From Zhouia spongiae (lineage in GTDB: Bacteria; Bacteroidota; Bacteroidia; Flavobacteriales; Flavobacteriaceae): a stretch of DNA of 64,000 bases. The translations under genes were made by a program, and so were the position numbers. The notes beneath the pieces were generated by a model that did not search any database, had not been told where the DNA came from, and saw nothing but the letters and a program-made list of their open reading frames with translations. The first letter of the stretch is position 1, and every line of letters begins with the position of its first letter. The stretch is from contig NZ_CP094326.1 of assembly GCF_022760175.1 (NCBI RefSeq), positions 3,976,483 through 4,040,482 on the forward strand. The letters run 5' to 3'. This document shows, in pieces, positions 16,898-26,234 of this stretch.

Positions 16898-18629
16898 GAC
16901 AATAAACATAAATCTTGCAAACACGTTTTTTCATATAGACGAAGACGCTTATGCAAAACTTCAACGCTATCTGGAAGCCATTAAAAGGTCTTTTACCGAT
17001 TCAGAAGGGCGAGATGAGATCGTATCTGACATTGAAGCCCGTATTGCCGAATTGTTTACAGAACGACAGCAACACGACCGTCAGGTTATTTCTTCTAAGG
17101 AAGTAGACGAGGTTATAGCTATTATGGGGCAACCTGAAGATTACCTGGTTGACGAAGAAATATTCGACGATGCTCCTAAAGGAAAACAAAGAACAAGAAC
17201 CAGTTATAAAGAACAGAAAAAGCTATATAGAGATACTGATCATAAATACATAAGTGGTGTATCTTCAGGGTTAGGACATTATTTGGGCATTGATGCCATC
17301 TGGATCCGTTTGTTATGGATTATCCTGACTTTTGCTTCCGGCTTCACTTTCATCTTTGTATACATTCTGTTCTGGGTATTGGTTCCTGAAGCTAAAACCA
17401 CGGCAGAAAAACTGTCTATGACAGGCGAAGAGGTTAATATCAGTAACATTGAAAAAAAAATCAAAGAGGGTTTCGACACAGTTACCGATAAAGTGAAAAA
17501 TGCCGATTATGAAAAAATGGGCAGCAAAGTAAAAAGCAGTACTGAAACTTTTTTTGAGGCTATAGGGAATGTCTTCATGTTCATATTCAAGATATTCGCC
17601 AAGTTAATCGGGATTTTATTACTCATTATATCGGCATCAACCCTGATAGGACTGTTTATCGGCCTGTTTACTGCCGGAACCATTGATATGTTCGGCATGG
17701 GACAACCATGGATGGAATTTGTACAGGCATCCGTAGAAGCCCCTATCTGGCTTATATCTGTAATGACATTCTTTGCCGTTGGCATACCTTTCTTTTTCTT
17801 GTTCTATCTGGGACTGAAAATATTGGTTAGTAATGTGAAGTCTATAGGAAATATCGCAAAGTTCACCTTGTTGGGGTTATGGATAATTTCGATTATCGGT
17901 CTGACAATTTTTGGACTAAAAACCGCTTCTGTACATACCGTTACGGGTAGTGACACCACAACAGAAACCTTATTTACAGAGCCAACAGATACATTAATCA
18001 TAGAAATGGCCAGCTCTGAAAATTTAGACAACAGATATTACAAAAACTCTGATTTCGACATTATCAGGGATGGAGAAAACAGAAAGATCTATTCCGAAGA
18101 CGTTCATTTTCAAGTAAAATCAACCAAAGACTCTGTACCAAGCATAAAAGTGGTGAAAGAATCACACGGTATGAACTATGACGATGCCAATACCAATGCA
18201 GACCTTATTGAATATAGTTATGCAATGGTTGGCAACACCTTGCGGTTAAACAACTTTTTAACCACAGATTACGAAAATAAATTCAGAGATCAGGAGGTGA
18301 ATATTATCATCTACTTACCGGAAGGAAGAACGATCTTTTTCGACAAGTCGACAAAAAGAGGCATCAGTCGCATGTATAATAATGACCAGGGATTCCATAG
18401 TGGTTATTCGATAGCTGAGCACTATTGGAAGATGAAAGACGACACCCTTGAATGTCTCGATTGTGAAAATGACGACGAAAATAAAGATCAGGAGGAAAAA
18501 GAAAAAGACAGTAGCAGTAATAAAATTCAAATAGATGCCAAAGGCATCGACATAAACGTAAAAGACAATAACGGAGACTCATTTAAAATGAAAGTCGATG
18601 AGTCCGGAGTTGAAATAAAATCGAATTAA
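16890..18629 (+). CDS. PspC-domain membrane protein
   Basis: A 579-residue protein. The N-terminal 90 residues form a soluble helical domain (YAKLQRYLEAIKRSF; EVDEVIAIMGQPEDYL). A PspC domain follows at about 108-172 (RDTDHKYISGVSSGLGHYLGID, then IRLLWIILTF). Further membrane helices lie near 230-255, 285-310 and 320-345. The C-terminal 220 residues are an extracytoplasmic beta-rich domain ending in an acidic, lysine-rich repeat. PspC domains bind envelope-stress partners. It shares an operon with PadR and the GIN-domain lipoprotein. Confidence 0.88.
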   Translation: MNKTININLANTFFHIDEDAYAKLQRYLEAIKRSFTDSEGRDEIVSDIEARIAELFTERQQHDRQVISSKEVDEVIAIMGQPEDYLVDEEIFDDAPKGKQRTRTSYKEQKKLYRDTDHKYISGVSSGLGHYLGIDAIWIRLLWIILTFASGFTFIFVYILFWVLVPEAKTTAEKLSMTGEEVNISNIEKKIKEGFDTVTDKVKNADYEKMGSKVKSSTETFFEAIGNVFMFIFKIFAKLIGILLLIISASTLIGLFIGLFTAGTIDMFGMGQPWMEFVQASVEAPIWLISVMTFFAVGIPFFFLFYLGLKILVSNVKSIGNIAKFTLLGLWIISIIGLTIFGLKTASVHTVTGSDTTTETLFTEPTDTLIIEMASSENLDNRYYKNSDFDIIRDGENRKIYSEDVHFQVKSTKDSVPSIKVVKESHGMNYDDANTNADLIEYSYAMVGNTLRLNNFLTTDYENKFRDQEVNIIIYLPEGRTIFFDKSTKRGISRMYNNDQGFHSGYSIAEHYWKMKDDTLECLDCENDDENKDQEEKEKDSSSNKIQIDAKGIDINVKDNNGDSFKMKVDESGVEIKSN

Positions 18630-18663
18630 GCAAATCATTCATCAATCAAAAAACTATCTGATC

Positions 18664-19392
18664 ATGGGAACATTAATTAAAGTATTACTAGCAGCCATTC
18701 TCTCATTACTGCTTTCTTCATGCCAGTTCGACATTAATTTAGGATCCGGCAAAAAAGGAAATGGCAATGTCGTGAGCGAAAACAGAACCTCAACAGAATC
18801 ATTCACTATTATCGATGCTTCAGAAGGCGTTGATGTGGTGGTAATTCAGGGAAAAAGCACATCTGTCAGTGTTGAAGCAGACGAAAACATTATAGACCTT
18901 ATACAAACAGAGATCCGTAATAATGAATTAAAAATTCATACATCTGAACAAATAGGATGGGCCAAGTCCAAGAAAGTATTTGTAACTCTTCCTGTAATTA
19001 CCGCATTGGAAAGTTCTAGCGGGGCCGATATCGAAACGGACGGCGAACTGAATGTAGAATCAATTAAATTGGATGCCAGCAGCGGGTCTGACATCCATGT
19101 AACGCTCAAAGCAAACAAGATTGAGGCGAATACAAGTAGCGGCGCAGATATAAAAATTTATGGCTCTACCGACGATTTATATGCCCGGGCAAGTAGTGGC
19201 AGTGACATCAAAGCAAATAATTTAAGCGCTCTGAACGCTTATGCCAAAGCCAGCAGCGGTGCAGATATCAGTGTGAACTGTACTGAATTACTCGATGCGA
19301 AATCGAGTTCAGGGGGCGACGTAAAATACTCAGGAAATCCGAAGGTTGTAGACAAAAAGGGATCATTCGCTGGGGATGTCCATAAAAATTAA
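18664..19392 (+). CDS. Head-GIN domain (DUF2807) lipoprotein
   Basis: A 242-residue protein with a lipoprotein signal (LLAAILSLLLSSCQF; lipobox Cys at about residue 20). The rest is a right-handed beta-helix-like DUF2807/GIN domain with a striking repeat: SSGADIE, ASSGSDIH, TSSGADIK, ASSGSDIK, ASSGADIS, SSSGGDVK. Each turn carries an S-S-G-x-D motif. It follows the PspC gene by 34 bases. The function is unknown; a surface or periplasmic scaffold is likely. A strong terminator follows. Confidence 0.87.
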   Translation: MGTLIKVLLAAILSLLLSSCQFDINLGSGKKGNGNVVSENRTSTESFTIIDASEGVDVVVIQGKSTSVSVEADENIIDLIQTEIRNNELKIHTSEQIGWAKSKKVFVTLPVITALESSSGADIETDGELNVESIKLDASSGSDIHVTLKANKIEANTSSGADIKIYGSTDDLYARASSGSDIKANNLSALNAYAKASSGADISVNCTELLDAKSSSGGDVKYSGNPKVVDKKGSFAGDVHKN

Positions 19393-19423
19393 CTAAATAT
19401 ATAACCAACCAGATCATTTAACG

Positions 19424-19458
19424 AAGGACTGAAAATATACTTTTTTAGTCCTTTTTAA
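19424..19458 (+). terminator. Intrinsic terminator after the PadR/PspC/GIN operon
   Basis: Stem AAGGACT (19424-19430) pairs with AGTCCTT (19447-19453) and is followed by a T-run. It lies 31 bases after the GIN-domain stop codon. Confidence 0.82.
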
Positions 19459-19475
19459 TTTTAACAAACAGAAAT

Positions 19476-19967
19476 ATGAAAAGTTTAATCTGCATCGTAT
19501 TTGGCATTTCCCTTATACACGGCCATGCACAATTACACAAATCTTCTGCACTGTATAAAACCATTATGAGCAAAGACAGCTTGTTATTTAACGTTGGGTT
19601 TAATACTTGTGACATTAAGCCTTTTGAAATAATCATCAGTGACGATTTTGAATTTTTTCATGACAAATCGGGGATCACCACTTCTAAAACAGATTTTATT
19701 TCCGGTATTAAAAACGGCTTATGTAAATCTGGGCAATATCAATCGAGAAGGAAACTGGATATAAATACCGTAGAGATGTATCCGCTCTATAATGGAAATG
19801 ATCTGTATGGCATTATACAAAAAGGAATCCATGAATTTTATGAAAAACAGAAAGATCATGAGGAGACTTACGCCAGTACCGCTAAATTTACCCACGTATG
19901 GATTAAAGAAAAAAATGAGTGGAAGTTAAGACGGGTACTTAGCTATAACCATCTTTCTAATGAATAA
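19476..19967 (+). CDS. Secreted NTF2-like/DUF4440 protein
   Basis: A 163-residue protein with an N-terminal signal peptide (SLICIVFGISLIHGHAQ). An NTF2-like domain follows: LYKTIMSKDSLLFNVGFNTCD, ISDDFEFFHDKSG, and the C-terminal strands FTHVWIKEKNEWKLRRVLSYNH. This is the cone-shaped SnoaL/DUF4440 fold. No catalytic residues can be assigned, so ligand binding or an enzyme activity are both open. It stands alone between the GIN operon and the YceI gene on the other strand. Confidence 0.75.
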   Translation: MKSLICIVFGISLIHGHAQLHKSSALYKTIMSKDSLLFNVGFNTCDIKPFEIIISDDFEFFHDKSGITTSKTDFISGIKNGLCKSGQYQSRRKLDINTVEMYPLYNGNDLYGIIQKGIHEFYEKQKDHEETYASTAKFTHVWIKEKNEWKLRRVLSYNHLSNE

Positions 19968-20031
19968 AAACATTTTATGGGAATGATTTCTGGGTTGCTT
20001 TCCGGTTCTACTGTTCATACCGATCGCTTTT

Positions 20032-20619
20032 TTAAACGCTCTTCAATAACAATTTAAATCCTATTTCAATCGTATCATCGACCTCAATCAGTCCAAATAC
20101 CTTTTTAGGAGGTTTCAGCTTAAAATCACTTATATTCAGTTTAAGTGTTCCGGACACATTGAATGTGTTATCTTCCAAAGCTATTATGGTAACAGGTACT
20201 TTATAGGGTTTGGTAATTCCTGCTATTTGAATTTCTGCTAACACATCTGCAGATATACCTTCTTTTTGCAATACCCTATCGAGTTCTAATAAAATAGATG
20301 GATACTTCTCAGACTTGACCAACACTTTAAAATCGCGGTTTATCGGTCTGCTTCCACAGTCGAAGCAGTTGTTGTCCAGTTCTAAAACTGTTTGATGAAA
20401 AACTAACGCTTTTTCGGTTCTTTCGTAAGTAACGATTATGGGTTGCTCTATTTTATCAACCTTATAACCGCATTTAAATTTATTGATATTGGTAGAACCC
20501 GAGATAGTCAGTTCGCTTTCTTTGTGTATCCTTATAAGCACCTCTTTTTCAGCCACTGCATTAAAATTGGTGAAAGCGAGCCCAAAATAAATTACCGGAA
20601 ATAAGAACAGACTTTTCAT
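20032..20619 (-). CDS. YceI-family periplasmic lipid-binding protein
   Basis: A 195-residue protein with signal peptide (LFLFPVIYFGLAFTNFNAVA) and an extended beta-barrel of the YceI type. ISGSTNINKFKCGY is the entry strand and LKLNISDFKLKPPKKVFGLI is the family's C-terminal motif. The homologues bind long isoprenoid chains inside a lipocalin-like barrel. A second YceI gene lies 1.5 kb upstream on the same strand with a porin between. An intergenic repeat separates it from the porin, so the two YceI genes may not share one transcript. Confidence 0.85.
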   Translation of the reverse strand: MKSLFLFPVIYFGLAFTNFNAVAEKEVLIRIHKESELTISGSTNINKFKCGYKVDKIEQPIIVTYERTEKALVFHQTVLELDNNCFDCGSRPINRDFKVLVKSEKYPSILLELDRVLQKEGISADVLAEIQIAGITKPYKVPVTIIALEDNTFNVSGTLKLNISDFKLKPPKKVFGLIEVDDTIEIGFKLLLKSV

Positions 20620-20644
20620 AATATCAATTTAATTGTTCCAGGGG

Positions 20645-20836
20645 TCATACTCCCTCGGAGCAAACTCGTGAGGTATTAAAAGGAAAACCTAAAATGTATT
20701 TCGACGCAGGCCCAGTGAAATTCCTTCAGAAACATTTCATAAAGGCAAGCTCCCGATTTCTATACAGGATAAACTAAACTCTCGATTATCGAGTAAAAAC
20801 TCCGCAATTCTCTTCTAAATCACGGAGTTTTTATAT
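20645..20836 (+). repeat. Dispersed intergenic repeat, copy B, with a terminator-like 3' end
   Basis: Lies between two same-strand genes, in the opposite orientation to them. It has the 5' hairpin (CCTCGGAG at 20653 facing CTCGTGAGG), the central GTGAAATTCC/ACATTTCAT stem, and the hairpin CTCGATTATCGAG (20781-20793). AAAAACTCCG (20795-20804) then pairs with CGGAGTTTTT (20823-20832), an excellent terminator for transcription in the + direction. Confidence 0.75.
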
Positions 20837-20870
20837 TCAATATTCAGTAGATATCCGGTATTTATTGTTT

Positions 20871-22142
20871 CTAGAAGCTGATAGCTGCTTCTAAAACAAA
20901 TCCATTAAACTTACCATCTTCTAAAAGGTCTCCTGTCGGATAGTCTTTATAATTCTGAGTGACATATTCAGCCTTCATTAATATATTCTTGGTCATAAAC
21001 CAACCTCCCCCAACATTAAATCTGTTGACAGATACATCATTTCCACCTGCCAATTCAGCATTTACGGTGTTATAACGTGTACCGATATAGAAGTTTTCAT
21101 CATTCCCAAATCTATAAAGAAGTTCTCCAGCATATTGTTGTGTGCTTCTTCTGTCAATTTCATCCAGAGCTCTGCCTGAGGTTAATTCTACAGTACCAAA
21201 GAACTCCAGTCCTCCATACTTTAAGAATGGGTTAATCATAACAGCTGTAATCTTGTTTTTAAAACCAGGATCAAAACGGCTTGCTCTGAAATTATCGCTA
21301 CTGGCATCTTCTGCCTGCATTACGTCATAGTACCTTGCCCCTGCTCTGTCTGCTGTATAAAGGTAAACACTTGGCGCGTATCCGGTATTATAAAGAGATC
21401 CCGTTAACCTGAACCTAAGATCGTCATTAATTTGTTTATCATACCCAAGTTTAGCCAGGAAAGCAGCTCCTCCGGTTGTACCGTCAGATTCTTTTACATT
21501 TTGATTTAATTTACCGTTAGAGAAACCTAACATAGCAAACCAAGGTCCGTCGAAGTAATATGCTTCTGCCCCTACCTCTGTAGTAAATGAATCCATAATC
21601 AGGTTACCAACAAATGGGTTGTACAAAGACATGGAGTTATCTGATCTTCTAAAGTGAGCGTCACCATAGTTGTTCTCCATATGACCGATCTTGATTCTCA
21701 CATGTTCCATCAAATCGCCGGCAAATCCTTCTTTGATAAAGTTTAACTTATCGATCTGGAAATATCCTCCCTTTACATACGGTTCATGGTGGTGCCTGGA
21801 AGACAAATAGGTTCTTAAGTGCATTCTTACACCGTCGTAAAGTGCTACATCCAAATCTAAATTAGCAGTTGCCAGATTAAAGTTACTACCAATTCCCTTT
21901 AGCGGGGTAACTCCTGAATTTTCATTATCCAAAGCCTGGAATTGTAGGGTAGAAGAGCCTCCGATCCTTACTTTTAATCCATCGTAGTTCGATGTGCTGT
22001 TATCTTTAACCGCTTCAAAATCATTAATTCCTCTTTGATCGGGCTGTCTGAAATTATCGAGATCCCGATTATTCTGGGCATACATATTAACCCCTGTTAA
22101 TATAAGCACAGCAATGACTAAATTCTTAATAATTGATTTCAT
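20871..22142 (-). CDS. Outer-membrane beta-barrel porin-like protein
   Basis: A 423-residue protein with signal peptide (LVIAVLILTGVNMYAQ) and alternating aromatic/polar beta strands throughout, ending in VLEAAISF, the terminal Phe pattern of outer-membrane barrels. Strands such as LDLDVALYDGVRMHLRTYLSS and NFYIGTRYNTVNAEL recall phosphate-selective-porin-like proteins of Bacteroidetes. No substrate can be assigned. It is the second gene after a YceI protein (27-base gap), and the pair is probably co-transcribed. Confidence 0.8.
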   Translation of the reverse strand: MKSIIKNLVIAVLILTGVNMYAQNNRDLDNFRQPDQRGINDFEAVKDNSTSNYDGLKVRIGGSSTLQFQALDNENSGVTPLKGIGSNFNLATANLDLDVALYDGVRMHLRTYLSSRHHHEPYVKGGYFQIDKLNFIKEGFAGDLMEHVRIKIGHMENNYGDAHFRRSDNSMSLYNPFVGNLIMDSFTTEVGAEAYYFDGPWFAMLGFSNGKLNQNVKESDGTTGGAAFLAKLGYDKQINDDLRFRLTGSLYNTGYAPSVYLYTADRAGARYYDVMQAEDASSDNFRASRFDPGFKNKITAVMINPFLKYGGLEFFGTVELTSGRALDEIDRRSTQQYAGELLYRFGNDENFYIGTRYNTVNAELAGGNDVSVNRFNVGGGWFMTKNILMKAEYVTQNYKDYPTGDLLEDGKFNGFVLEAAISF

Positions 22143-22169
22143 AGATGTTTAATTTTTTAATTTTATTAT

Positions 22170-22751
22170 TTATTTGGTAAGGGTTGTTGCTATTTTTATG
22201 GTTACTTCATCTCCTGTCGTTATTGTTCCGAACAATGCCTTAGGAGGCTCTATATTATAATCTGTCATCTTTATTTTTTTAGAACCGTTAAGCTTTACTG
22301 TATTTGCTTTAATTTGCATTTGTACCGGCAATACAATGCGTTTGGTAACACCTGCTATGGTCAGATCCCCTTCCATGTTCACCTCATATTCGTCATTTCC
22401 TCTGGTTTTGGTGTCTTTTACTTTTACCAAACTGAACTTTATTTGTTTATACTTTTTAGTATTTAAAGCCTTGTAAGTGTTTTTGTCCATTCCAGACTTT
22501 CCACTTTTTAAACTTTCAGCCTCTACACTAAAACTTAGTTTATCTATTTCAGCCTTGTCTGCATCAGTAAAGCTTATTGATCCCGATTGATTTTCCGCCT
22601 TAATTTCCCAATCGTGCAGATTTGAGGTTCCCTCAACGATCAATGTCGACGAACCGTTAGCTACTTTATACTCTTGTGCTATTCCAAATTGAACTCCTAT
22701 AATCAAACTGAAAAGGGTTAATAACATGGGCATGTTTTTATTATACTTCAT
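22170..22751 (-). CDS. YceI-family periplasmic protein, second copy
   Basis: About 193 residues from the ATG at 22751, which gives a clean signal peptide (PMLLTLFSLIIGVQFGIAQ); an ATG at 22772 is in frame but adds a charged leader. The barrel includes GSSTLIVEGTSNLHDWEI, the family's entry motif, and IKMTDYNIEPPKALFGTI near the C-terminus. It probably binds a lipid or isoprenoid in the periplasm. It leads an operon with the porin, and tandem Crp/Fnr-like palindromes lie 64-103 bases upstream of the start. Confidence 0.87.
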   Translation of the reverse strand: MKYNKNMPMLLTLFSLIIGVQFGIAQEYKVANGSSTLIVEGTSNLHDWEIKAENQSGSISFTDADKAEIDKLSFSVEAESLKSGKSGMDKNTYKALNTKKYKQIKFSLVKVKDTKTRGNDEYEVNMEGDLTIAGVTKRIVLPVQMQIKANTVKLNGSKKIKMTDYNIEPPKALFGTITTGDEVTIKIATTLTK

Positions 22752-22814
22752 AGCTCTTGTGGTTTTATGCATTAATTACACTACAAAGGTTTTTATAAAG
22801 CAGGAAGGAAAAGA

Positions 22815-22853
22815 TGATATTTATCATAACCTGCGTATAGCTGATAAATATCA
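22815..22853. promoter_or_regulatory. Two Crp/Fnr-like palindromes upstream of the YceI-porin operon
   Basis: TGATATTTATCA (22815-22826) and TGATAAATATCA (22842-22853) both fit TGAT-N4-ATCA and are also exact reverse complements of each other, centred 27 bp apart. AACCTGC (22828) and GCAGGTT (22860) form another inverted pair interleaved with them. They lie between divergent genes; the nearer start codon is that of the YceI gene. A Crp/Fnr-family regulator is a candidate. Confidence 0.5.
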
Positions 22854-23017
22854 ATTTTAGCAGGTTTTAACAAAATCTGATTTGGAAAATTCATTTTATA
22901 ACGAATACAAATCATGGCACTATTCAAGCTTATTTCTTCGAACCTGTAATTCAACCAGTTACCAAAAACAATTCTTATATTTAGCTGTCTTTCTATTTAT
23001 GTTTAACAAAAGATATT

Positions 23018-24028
23018 ATGGATATTCAACTAAAAAAATACGTTTTAGAACTAAAACACACATTCAGTATTTCCAGAGAATCTTACGATTTTCAGGATAG
23101 TCTGATCGTTTGCTTAAGCCTGGATGGTAAAACCGGATATGGGGAAGCGACATCCAATCCTTATTATCAAATTACGACTGAGAAGATGATCTCTGAAATT
23201 AACGACATCGCAGATGAGCTTAAAAATTATACTTTTACTTCTCCTGAGGATCTATATTCATGGCTCACTTTAAAAAACATCTCCAACTTTTCTAAGTGTG
23301 CCATCGATCTGGCTGCCCATGATCTGTACGGTAAGTTACTAAACCAACCTTTATATAAAATCTGGAATACCGACATAGGTCATTATCCGGTTACCAGCTA
23401 TACCATCGGGATAGCTTCTGTAGAAAAAATGATAGAAAAGCTGGAAGCATTTCCATGGCCGATCTATAAAATTAAATTGGGAACTGACCGGGATATCGAA
23501 ATTATCAGGAGGCTAAGAGCACATTCAAATGCTATTTTCAGGGTCGATGCCAATTGCGCCTGGGCCCCCGGTGAAACTGTTAAAAATTCATTTATTTTAA
23601 AAGAACTGGGCGTAGAATTCATAGAGCAACCGCTGAAAGCCGATAATTGGGAGGGCTATAAGACTGTTTATAAAGAAAGTGCCTTGCCTGTAATAGCCGA
23701 TGAAAGCTGTATTATTGCGTCGGATGTCGAAAAATGCCTTGGTTATTTTAACGGTATCAATATCAAGCTTACCAAATGCGGAGGACTCACCCCGGCATTA
23801 CAAATGATCAAAACAGCCAAAAAATCAGGTTTAAAGACAATGGTCGGATGTATGACCGAATCAACAGTCGGCATTTCTGCCATAGCACAATTACTTCCCC
23901 AACTTGATTATGTAGATATGGATGGCGCCATGTTGCTTAAAAAAGACATTGCTCAAGGGGTCAGAATCGAAGCTAAAGGAAAAGTGATTTTTCCGGAATT
24001 GGGAGGTAGCGGTATAACTCTAAATTAA
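23018..24028 (+). CDS. L-Ala-D/L-Glu (dipeptide) epimerase, enolase superfamily
   Basis: A 336-residue protein with an N-terminal capping domain and a C-terminal TIM barrel. Enolase-superfamily residues are visible: the KIKLG lysine motif, FRVDANCAW (first metal Asp), FIEQPL (Glu), VIADESC (Asp) and NIKLTKCGG (second acid/base Lys). This arrangement belongs to the muconate-lactonising subgroup that contains dipeptide epimerases, which recycle murein-derived L-Ala-D-Glu. The next gene starts on the base after its stop codon. The exact dipeptide specificity is inferred only. Confidence 0.85.
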   Translation: MDIQLKKYVLELKHTFSISRESYDFQDSLIVCLSLDGKTGYGEATSNPYYQITTEKMISEINDIADELKNYTFTSPEDLYSWLTLKNISNFSKCAIDLAAHDLYGKLLNQPLYKIWNTDIGHYPVTSYTIGIASVEKMIEKLEAFPWPIYKIKLGTDRDIEIIRRLRAHSNAIFRVDANCAWAPGETVKNSFILKELGVEFIEQPLKADNWEGYKTVYKESALPVIADESCIIASDVEKCLGYFNGINIKLTKCGGLTPALQMIKTAKKSGLKTMVGCMTESTVGISAIAQLLPQLDYVDMDGAMLLKKDIAQGVRIEAKGKVIFPELGGSGITLN

Positions 24029-25072
24029 ATGATCACATTAAATAAATTTCCAGGAAGAGCTTTTACAAGCCGGAAAGCCGAATACTTGTATTTTGGCGGT
24101 ACTGCTTATCTAGGATTACAAACCTATAAGCCTTTTCAAAAATTACTGATCAGGAACCTTAAAAAATATGGTTCTAACTACAGTTCTTCAAGAATATCAA
24201 ATGTACAGCTGGATGTGTATGCAAAAGCTGAAAGTTATTTATCCAAACAAACAGGCTGCGAATCATCTGTCTGTCTAACATCCGGATTTATTGCCTCACA
24301 ACTAACCTCTTTGGCTTTTAATGGTCCCGGCTATAAGAAGTTCTATGCCCCCGACACCCATGCTTCGCTACATACCGCTACCATCGACAACGAATTTACT
24401 TATGAAGCCCTTCACAACAATATAAAAGCACACCTCCGTAAAAACAACAAACAAATTCCGGTATTGTTTATGGATACTGTTAACTTCAACGGTTTTCATT
24501 ACCCGAATTTTAACTGGCTGGGCCAATTGCCTTTAAACGACATTATCATAGTAGCTGATGATTCTCATGGTTTTGGTGTCGTTGGAAACGGAGGCTCCGG
24601 ATGTTATGAAAATCTGGTCTCTTTTGAAGCAAAAGAATTAATAGTTTGCGGTTCTTTAGGGAAAGGTTTTGGCATTCAGGCCGGCACCATCCTGGGCAAA
24701 AAGGATATCATCAAAAAAATTAAAAACACTTCATTCTATGGAAGTGCCGGTCCTCCGGCTCCATTGTATATGTCAACACTCATTGAGGCCGAGAACATTT
24801 ACCGGAAACGGCTGTTAAAATTAAGACGGAATATCAATTTGTTTTTTGATCTGGTTCATCACAAGCAAAGGTTCAATTATATGTCCGGGCATCCGGTATT
24901 CAGCTATTCAGACCCCCGTTTGACCAAACATCTGGAAAAAAATAAAATTATTGGCACCAGTTTTCATTATCCAAATAGTAACGGCTCTCTGATCAGCAAG
25001 ATCGTTCTTAGCGCTCATCATAAAAAAAAGGATATCGAATTGTTAGCCAAACACATCAATACACTTTCATAA
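24029..25072 (+). CDS. PLP-dependent aminotransferase, AONS/KBL-like fold
   Basis: A 347-residue fold-type I PLP enzyme. Visible motifs are the glycine turn YGSNYSSSRIS, the aspartate VADDSHGFG that contacts the pyridine nitrogen, and the Schiff-base lysine in CGSLGKGFGIQAG. The family includes 8-amino-7-oxononanoate synthase and 2-amino-3-ketobutyrate ligase, but at 347 residues this protein is shorter than those. Its immediate coupling to the dipeptide epimerase suggests a role in peptide or amino-acid catabolism rather than biotin synthesis, for which no other genes are present. Confidence 0.78.
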   Translation: MITLNKFPGRAFTSRKAEYLYFGGTAYLGLQTYKPFQKLLIRNLKKYGSNYSSSRISNVQLDVYAKAESYLSKQTGCESSVCLTSGFIASQLTSLAFNGPGYKKFYAPDTHASLHTATIDNEFTYEALHNNIKAHLRKNNKQIPVLFMDTVNFNGFHYPNFNWLGQLPLNDIIIVADDSHGFGVVGNGGSGCYENLVSFEAKELIVCGSLGKGFGIQAGTILGKKDIIKKIKNTSFYGSAGPPAPLYMSTLIEAENIYRKRLLKLRRNINLFFDLVHHKQRFNYMSGHPVFSYSDPRLTKHLEKNKIIGTSFHYPNSNGSLISKIVLSAHHKKKDIELLAKHINTLS

Positions 25073-25088
25073 TTACCGAATGTACTGA

Positions 25089-25124
25089 CTCCTGCTCCTT
25101 CATATGAAAACACAGGAGATTTTT
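25089..25124 (+). terminator. Intrinsic terminator after the aminotransferase gene
   Basis: CTCCTG (25089-25094) pairs with CAGGAG (25113-25118) and is followed by ATTTTTATTT. It lies 16 bases after the aminotransferase stop codon, on the coding strand. Confidence 0.65.
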
Positions 25125-25204
25125 ATTTCTACCAAGCCATACCGCAAGATTGTTCCTCTGGAATCCAAATTCCTTTGCTCTCTTTGCTATTCCTATCAAA
25201 ATAA

Positions 25205-25237
25205 AAGCCATCTTAATGATTATCATCAAGATGGCTT
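25205..25237. terminator. Hairpin between convergent genes (aminotransferase and trxB)
   Basis: AAGCCATCTT and AAGATGGCTT form a 10-bp stem, with an inner ATGAT/ATCAT extension. It sits 28 bases before the trxB stop codon. T-runs are weak, so it is a stable hairpin more than a textbook terminator. Confidence 0.6.
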
Positions 25238-25265
25238 CCGTAATATTTACAAAAAGGAAACTCTG

Positions 25266-26234
25266 CTATCCTTCTACTTCTTCATAAGACTCTTTGGCTG
25301 CCAGGTACCTTTCGGCATCTAAAGCTGCCATACAACCTGTACCTGCTGCGGTTACAGCCTGTCTGTATACGTGGTCAGCCGCATCACCGGAAACGAAAAC
25401 CCCTTCTACATTGGTTTTAGCCGTACCAGGAACATTTACGATATACCCTGTTTTGTCTAATTCTATATAGTCTTTGAATATATCTGTATTTGGCTTATGC
25501 CCGATAGCTACAAAGAAACCTGTAGCCGGCAAGTCACGGGTTTCGCCAGTAACATTGTTTTTAACCCTCACACCTGTTACTACCTGACCATCACCCAGTA
25601 CTTCTTCGGTTTCAGTATTAAACAATATATCTATATTTTCCGTATTACGAACTCTTGCTTCCATTATTTTTGAAGCCCTGAATTCGTCTCTTCTTACGAG
25701 CATGGTTACCTTCTTACATAGTTTAGACAAGTAGTGAGCTTCTTCACAAGCTGAATCTCCTGCTCCTACAATAACAACCTCCTGGTTTCTATAGAAAAAG
25801 CCGTCACATACGGCACAAGCAGACACCCCTCCTCCTAATTGAAGGTATTTTTGTTCAGAAGGTAATCCCAGGTATTTTGCCGATGCTCCTGTAGAAATTA
25901 TAACAGTATCACAATGAATCTCTTTGGTTTCATTTACCCATACTTTGTGTATCGGCCCTGAAAAGTCAACCCTGGTAATCCAACCATCCCTGACGTCTGT
26001 CTCGAAACGCTCGGCTTGCTTTCTTAACTCAACCATCATTTCCGGTCCGGTTATACCTTCAGGATACCCCGGGAAATTTTCAACCTCATTGGTCGTTGTT
26101 AACTGACCTCCCGGTTGAGAACCTTGATATAAAACTGGTGACATATTAGCTCTGGCTGCATAAATAGCGGCAGTATAGCCCGCAGGGCCGGAACCTATGA
26201 TAAGACATTTAACTCTTTCTATTGAATCAGACAT
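25266..26234 (-). CDS. trxB: Thioredoxin-disulfide reductase
   Basis: A 322-residue flavoprotein. The FAD loop IIGSGPAGYTAAIYAARA is at residues 12-29, the redox pair Cys140-Cys143 is in SACAVCDGFF, and the NADPH loop is VIVGAGDSACEEA. The C-terminal FAD motif is GVFVSGDAAD. It transfers electrons from NADPH to thioredoxin in the cytoplasm. Length and motif spacing are standard for the bacterial low-molecular-weight enzyme. It is a single gene; the gap of 201 bases upstream to the divergent secreted-protein gene holds its promoter. Confidence 0.96.
   Translation of the reverse strand: MSDSIERVKCLIIGSGPAGYTAAIYAARANMSPVLYQGSQPGGQLTTTNEVENFPGYPEGITGPEMMVELRKQAERFETDVRDGWITRVDFSGPIHKVWVNETKEIHCDTVIISTGASAKYLGLPSEQKYLQLGGGVSACAVCDGFFYRNQEVVIVGAGDSACEEAHYLSKLCKKVTMLVRRDEFRASKIMEARVRNTENIDILFNTETEEVLGDGQVVTGVRVKNNVTGETRDLPATGFFVAIGHKPNTDIFKDYIELDKTGYIVNVPGTAKTNVEGVFVSGDAADHVYRQAVTAAGTGCMAALDAERYLAAKESYEEVEG

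Noticed and set aside
25104..25322. 72-codon frame between aminotransferase and trxB
   Set aside because: Overlaps two terminator hairpins and the end of trxB; composition is not protein-like.
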